Source: Sulfuritalea sp.
GTDB taxonomy: Bacteria > Pseudomonadota > Gammaproteobacteria > Burkholderiales > Rhodocyclaceae
Length of the DNA: 36,197 nt
Direction: 5' to 3'
Assembly (NCBI GenBank): GCA_020048435.1
Contig: JAIFMO010000054.1
Coordinates: 1-36,197 of the forward strand
Each line of letters begins with the position of its first letter. Within the stretch, counting starts at the first letter, position 1. Shown here piece after piece: positions 32,475 through 36,197 of the stretch. The notes under the pieces are model-generated. The model worked only from the letters and a program-made list of their open reading frames with translations. It was not told where the DNA came from and did not search any database. A program made the translations under genes and the position numbers.

Positions 32475-33638
32475 ATGCAATCCGGCCCCAGAGAAATCGC
32501 CACCCCCTTCCGCCCTATTCCGCTCGACGTACCGGAAGGCATGAAGCCCAACGAGTTTTTCAACAGCACCGAAAACCTCAACGACCTCGTTCATAACAAC
32601 GGCCTGTTGCAAAACCCCGAAGGCCTGCTGCTCTACCGCAAGGCGCTCGGCCACAGCAATGAGTTCGACTGCTCGATCATCTACAACACCTCGCAGCGCA
32701 TTCTCGACCCGCTGGGCCGTCCTGTGCGCCGCACGCAAGTGCCCGATCCGGTAAAGAATGTCTGGAACCGCATGAATCAGATCATCATCGACTTCATGCT
32801 CGAACGCTACCCTGATGCGGATGAAACATTGGTGCTGGCTGGCGAAGCCAGTCTCGACGCCACCTGGCCGCTGACTTCGGCGGGCGTGCCCAGCATCCGC
32901 ATGCTGCACAACCACTTCATTGCCTTCGACATGAAAGCCTTGCGCGCGGCGCCCATCGCCGACGCCAATAATCCCAACCTCACCGATGGCGGCCAGCACT
33001 CGCTGTTCCAGGCGCACATGCGCGACGTTTATCGCGCCTTCTTCGACGAACTCGATTTACGGATTCTCAAGCCCTGCGAAGCAGGTTCCTGCCGCATCGC
33101 GCTCACCGGTTACCCCCAAGGCCTGCCCAGCTGGGAAATACAGGGGGGGGTGGATGCGCTGAAGGAGGTGCGTTTCTGGAAAGAATACGACACTATTCTT
33201 CAGGGCTTCATCGACTTCTATCGCACCTTTTTCACGCAGGTGTCGACCCGCAATGCACCGCTGCCGCGCGACATTTATTTTCCCGACCTGGTGGAAGACA
33301 AGCTCCAGTTCAACAACGATTTTCTCAAGGCGGCGAAAATGGTGCGCGACCGCTGTATCAAGGACGCCAAATACGCCAACTCGATCCGCTGGCAGCCGGC
33401 CTTCAAGCAACTGATCTACCGCAACGACGAAGGCAAGCTCATCGTCACCATCAGCCAGAACTCCATCGGCAACGCCATCACCGAACTGCTCGGCGTGGTA
33501 GTCAAGCGCGAACCGGATAGCAACGCCTACGGCCGCGCCGAACCGGCGCTGATCGAACGGCTGCTGGAAGTGCGCCGCCGCCTGGTCGAGGCCGACCTTG
33601 GCGAAGGTATCGCCACGCCGCACTGGGCGGCGACATAA
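32475..33638 (+). CDS. Conserved protein of unknown function
   Basis: A 387-residue soluble protein with no signal peptide or membrane helix. I do not recognise its family. Notable stretches are STENLNDLVHNNGLLQNPEG, YNTSQRILDPLGRPVRRTQV, AGVPSIRMLHNHFIAFD, CRIALTGYPQGLPSWEIQGG, and a C-terminal LIVTISQNSIGNAITELLGV. The HNHF cluster with preceding Arg is a possible active-site element, vaguely like HIT-type phosphate-transfer enzymes, but the HxHxH pattern is not there. ATG 32475 has AAGGTG 8 bases upstream; an open frame from 32388 overlaps the rpmG terminator. It is probably transcribed alone. Confidence 0.75.
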   Translation: MQSGPREIATPFRPIPLDVPEGMKPNEFFNSTENLNDLVHNNGLLQNPEGLLLYRKALGHSNEFDCSIIYNTSQRILDPLGRPVRRTQVPDPVKNVWNRMNQIIIDFMLERYPDADETLVLAGEASLDATWPLTSAGVPSIRMLHNHFIAFDMKALRAAPIADANNPNLTDGGQHSLFQAHMRDVYRAFFDELDLRILKPCEAGSCRIALTGYPQGLPSWEIQGGVDALKEVRFWKEYDTILQGFIDFYRTFFTQVSTRNAPLPRDIYFPDLVEDKLQFNNDFLKAAKMVRDRCIKDAKYANSIRWQPAFKQLIYRNDEGKLIVTISQNSIGNAITELLGVVVKREPDSNAYGRAEPALIERLLEVRRRLVEADLGEGIATPHWAAT

Positions 33639-33670
33639 GCAGAATTATTTTGCGGGGTCACACCGCAAAC

Positions 33671-34933
33671 TTACGCCGAAACTGTCCGCACTACCCGCTG
33701 CGGATAGGGAATATCGATGCCTTCGGCCTGGAAAGTCTTCCAGATCGAAAGATTGATGTCGGAACGGACCTGCTGCGTACCCTCGTGCGGGTCGGCGATC
33801 CAGAAGCCCAGCTCAAGATTGATGCCGGAATCGGCAAAGTCGATGACAAAGGCCTTGACTGGTGGGTCGGTCAGCACGCGGGGCTGCACCTGCGCTGCAC
33901 TGACGAGTACCGTCATCGCACGGTCGAGATCGGTGCCGTAGGCGACCTGCAACCGCAGTGAAACGCGCACGCGCGGGTCGGAAAAGGATTCATTTTGCAC
34001 CACCGAACTGACCAGCATCTCGTTCGGCACGATGGCCTCGACACCGGTCATGCCCTTGAGTACCGTGAAGCGCGTGGTAATTTGCGTCACTTGGCCGCGA
34101 TCATTGCCAACAGCGATCAGGTTGCCGATGCGGATCGAACGATCTAGCAGGATGATGAAACCCGAAACATAATTGGCGGCGATCTTTTGCAGACCGAAGC
34201 CGAGGCCAACGCCCAGCGCGCCGCCAAAAACCGACAGCGTGGTGAGATCGAGCCCCACCAGCGGTAGACCAACCATCACTGCGATCAGGATCAATAGCGC
34301 CTTGGCCAACCGCGAGAACAGCACGCGCAGGTTGCCATCCAGCCCCGTCGCCGCCATCAGCCGCGCTTCGACCGCTGCGCCGGCCCATAGCGCCACCAAC
34401 AGCGTCGCCAACAGCACGCCAGCGCCTTGCAGGATCAACCAGAGATTGAGATTCTGCTTGCCGACGGCGAACTGCACGCCTTCGAGCAGGTCGATCAACT
34501 CGGGCAGCAGGCCGGTGATGTGCAGCGCCACAAGGCTCCACACCAGCAGCGCGAAGAGCCTTTCAAAGTTTGCCAGCCAGCCGGCATCGCCCAAACCGAG
34601 CCGCAGGATGAAGAACACCAGACGGATCGCCGCCAGCGACAGCAGCAGCGGCACGGCCAGCGACAGCAGGTTTACATGGTGCCAGTGCGCCAGCAGCGGC
34701 CGGGCGATCAGCACCAATATCAGCGCAGAAAGCGGAAAGGCGATGCGAACCATGCCGCGCCGGTGGAAGGGCAAGGCGGCGCCGCCGCTGGCCAGATGAC
34801 GGCGCGTGACGGTGGCGGCGACAAACCAGGCCAAGCCCAGGCAAGCCAACAGCGTGGCAATCTGCCAGACCACTTCGGTCTGGTGCAGGTCAGTCCATAT
34901 CTCGATCAGCAGTGCGCCGAATTCGGTTCGCAT
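33671..34933 (-). CDS. MscS-family mechanosensitive channel
   Basis: A 420-residue membrane protein with several N-terminal helices (about 25-190), then the MscS core from about 210. The pore-lining helix is GGALGVGLGFGLQKIAANYVS, followed by the beta domain (RIGNLIAVGNDRGQVTQITT, VPNEMLVSSVVQN) and a C-terminal alpha-beta part ending IDIPYPQRVV. It is longer than MscS (286) because of extra helices, like YbdG/YnaI-type members. It releases solutes on hypo-osmotic shock. ATG 34933 is used since GAGG lies 5 bases before it; a GTG at 34948 overlaps the preceding stop and lacks a ribosome site. It follows the HKD gene by 11 bases. Confidence 0.88.
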   Translation of the reverse strand: MRTEFGALLIEIWTDLHQTEVVWQIATLLACLGLAWFVAATVTRRHLASGGAALPFHRRGMVRIAFPLSALILVLIARPLLAHWHHVNLLSLAVPLLLSLAAIRLVFFILRLGLGDAGWLANFERLFALLVWSLVALHITGLLPELIDLLEGVQFAVGKQNLNLWLILQGAGVLLATLLVALWAGAAVEARLMAATGLDGNLRVLFSRLAKALLILIAVMVGLPLVGLDLTTLSVFGGALGVGLGFGLQKIAANYVSGFIILLDRSIRIGNLIAVGNDRGQVTQITTRFTVLKGMTGVEAIVPNEMLVSSVVQNESFSDPRVRVSLRLQVAYGTDLDRAMTVLVSAAQVQPRVLTDPPVKAFVIDFADSGINLELGFWIADPHEGTQQVRSDINLSIWKTFQAEGIDIPYPQRVVRTVSA

Positions 34934-34944
34934 GTTTGCCTCGT

Positions 34945-35511
34945 TCACTTTGCCGAGTAGGGCTCGGCATCCTGGCGATGACGCTTCCAGTTGTCGAGAT
35001 AGGCGCGCGCCAAGGGTGCATTGCCGCGCAGGATCAACATATTCTCGGCATTGCGCGCTTGCGCCGAAAAACTGAAATTGTAGCTACCGGTGACGACAAT
35101 GGGATCGGGATCTTCGCCATCGATGATCATGACCTTGTTGTGGGCGGCGGCATAGCGCACCTCGTACCAGATCGGAATGCCGCTATCGTGCAGCGTGTGC
35201 AGCAGGCTGCGCTGATTCTTCGTCGCCTGCTCGCGATCGGCCAGCATCTCGATCTTTACGCCGCGCTTCTTCGCCTCGCCCAGCGCCCAGCCAATGTTGC
35301 GGCTGCTGAAGACGTAAGCCTGGACGTGAATGCTGCGCCGCGCCTCGCGAATCACCCGCAGTAGCGCACCCTCGGCGTCGTCCCAAGGCGTGAACAGCAC
35401 CTCGACGCTGCCCTGAGCAGTCAGCGTCGTCGCCCAGACCGGAGTCAGCAGCAACGGGAACAGCAGGCCGAGCGCCAACAGTAGCGTCAAGGGCGCGCGC
35501 TGGCGTCTCAC
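34945..35511 (-). CDS. Exported single-HKD phospholipase D-like nuclease
   Basis: A 188-residue protein with a signal peptide (about 1-27, ending PVWA-T). The single HKD motif is HNKVMIIDG (His124, Lys126, Asp131), with GSYNFS (142-147) following as in Nuc-type enzymes, which work as homodimers. Substrate may be DNA or phosphodiesters; Nuc homologues of this size are endonucleases. The start is GTG 35511, overlapping the rsmB stop by 4 bases (GTGA), so it is translationally coupled to rsmB. A longer frame opening at 35823 lies over rsmB and is not coding. MscS follows on the same strand. Confidence 0.82.
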   Translation of the reverse strand: MRRQRAPLTLLLALGLLFPLLLTPVWATTLTAQGSVEVLFTPWDDAEGALLRVIREARRSIHVQAYVFSSRNIGWALGEAKKRGVKIEMLADREQATKNQRSLLHTLHDSGIPIWYEVRYAAAHNKVMIIDGEDPDPIVVTGSYNFSFSAQARNAENMLILRGNAPLARAYLDNWKRHRQDAEPYSAK

Positions 35512-36197
35512 TTGCTTCGTTCCAGCACGGCCGCATAGAAACCATCGGTGGCATGCGTGTGCGGCGCCAACCGCATGTCGACGGCGCCGGCGGGCTGATT
35601 CAGCTCGATGCCCTGCTTCGCCAGAATTTCTCTGGCCGACAAGCGCGCGAAGTCGGGATGCGCGGCGAGGAAGGCATCGACTACCTGCTCGTTTTCCTCC
35701 GGCAGGATGCTGCAGGTGGCGTACACCAGCCGTCCGCCGGGTTTCAACAACCGCGCCGCGCCGACCAGGATGTCGGCCTGCTTGCGCGCCAGTTCCGCCA
35801 CGCTTGCAGGCGTCTGCCGCCACTTGAGGTCGGGGTTGCGCCGCAGCGTGCCCAGGCCCGAGCAGGGCGCGTCGACCAGTACGCGGTCGATCTTGCCGGC
35901 CAGGCGCTTCACCTTGATATCGTTTTCGCCGGCAATCAAGGCCGGATGCACGTTCGACAGCCCCGAGCGCGCCACGCGCGGCTTCAGCTTCGCCAGCCGC
36001 TTTTCCGACACGTCGAAGGCATAGAGTCGACCGCTGGAGCGCATCAGCGCGCCCAGCAACAAGGTTTTTCCGCCGGCGCCGGCGCAGAAGTCAGCGACCA
36101 TCTCGCCACGTTTGGGCGCCAGCAGATGTCCCAACAACTGGCTGCCCTCGTCCTGCACCTCAATGTGGCCGTCGAGAAACAGCGGATGTTTCGACAA
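35508..36197 (-). CDS. rsmB: RsmB/NOP2-family rRNA cytosine-C5 methyltransferase, C-terminal part
   Basis: The 229 C-terminal residues of an m5C RNA methyltransferase; the gene starts beyond the right edge. The SAM-binding part has VADFCAGAGGKTLLLGALM and YAFDVSEKRL. The two active-site cysteine motifs are VDAPCSGLGTLRRNPDLKW and YATCSILPEENE. RsmB acts on 16S rRNA C967; the motif PCSGLGTLRR is also seen in related NOP2 members, so the exact rRNA target is not certain. The stop overlaps the GTG of the HKD gene. Confidence 0.88.
   Translation of the reverse strand: MSKHPLFLDGHIEVQDEGSQLLGHLLAPKRGEMVADFCAGAGGKTLLLGALMRSSGRLYAFDVSEKRLAKLKPRVARSGLSNVHPALIAGENDIKVKRLAGKIDRVLVDAPCSGLGTLRRNPDLKWRQTPASVAELARKQADILVGAARLLKPGGRLVYATCSILPEENEQVVDAFLAAHPDFARLSAREILAKQGIELNQPAGAVDMRLAPHTHATDGFYAAVLERSK

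Noticed and set aside
1-36197. CRISPR array, insertion sequence or prophage
   Set aside because: No spaced direct repeats, transposase, integrase or phage structural genes are visible; repeats found are local.

Overview
The window looks like chromosomal DNA of a GC-rich betaproteobacterium, probably Rhodocyclales, Sterolibacteriaceae or a near relative. The evidence is the housekeeping set (radC-rpmB-rpmG, coaBC-dut, rsmB, an initiator tRNA), strong Shine-Dalgarno sites, and accessory genes for flavocytochrome c sulfide oxidation, bacteriophytochrome signalling and HD-GYP regulators. No gene names the genus, so the placement is an inference.

Layout. (1) 1-1400, + strand: end of a lipid A aminoarabinose operon (arnC C-terminus, ArnA-type formyltransferase). 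(2) 1435-5132, - strand: an O-acylation cassette made of an MBOAT acyltransferase and two SGNH hydrolases. (3) 5208-11159, - strand: three overlapping signalling genes, namely a bacteriophytochrome hybrid histidine kinase, a REC-HD-GYP c-di-GMP phosphodiesterase and a REC-adenylate cyclase. (4) 11225-16279: two secreted Gly/Asn/Trp-rich repeat proteins with composition like sulfur-globule proteins. Between them lie an orphan secretin-like protein, metY (sulfide-dependent homocysteine synthesis), an HD hydrolase and a small lipoprotein. (5) 16308-19086: three small genes, tRNA-fMet with its own promoter, an HDOD protein and a DUF1684 protein. (6) 19518-25434, + strand: a second sensory operon consisting of a REC-HD-GYP gene broken by an internal deletion, a periplasmic NMT1/SsuA-type binding protein and a membrane hybrid kinase. 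(7) 25823-29382, + strand: a NapC/NirT cytochrome fused to an ethylbenzene-dehydrogenase-like haem domain, then diheme FccA and flavoprotein FccB. (8) 29450-36197: dut, coaBC, radC, rpmB, rpmG, a conserved protein of unknown function, an MscS channel, a secreted single-HKD nuclease/phospholipase and rsmB (cut by the window edge).

How the genes may work together. Two themes stand out. One is second-messenger signalling: two multi-domain phosphorelay kinases, each co-transcribed with an HD-GYP regulator. The red-light operon adds an adenylate cyclase, so one photoreceptor could lower c-di-GMP and raise cAMP together. The other is reduced sulfur: FccAB has all its flavin and redox cysteines, is preceded by a membrane multihaem cytochrome that could link it to the quinone pool, and shares the region with sulfide-using MetY and possible sulfur-globule coat proteins. 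The most novel-looking units are the bacteriophytochrome/HD-GYP/cyclase operon and the NapC-EB_dh/FccAB operon. All functional statements come from reading motifs and gene order; no database search was run.
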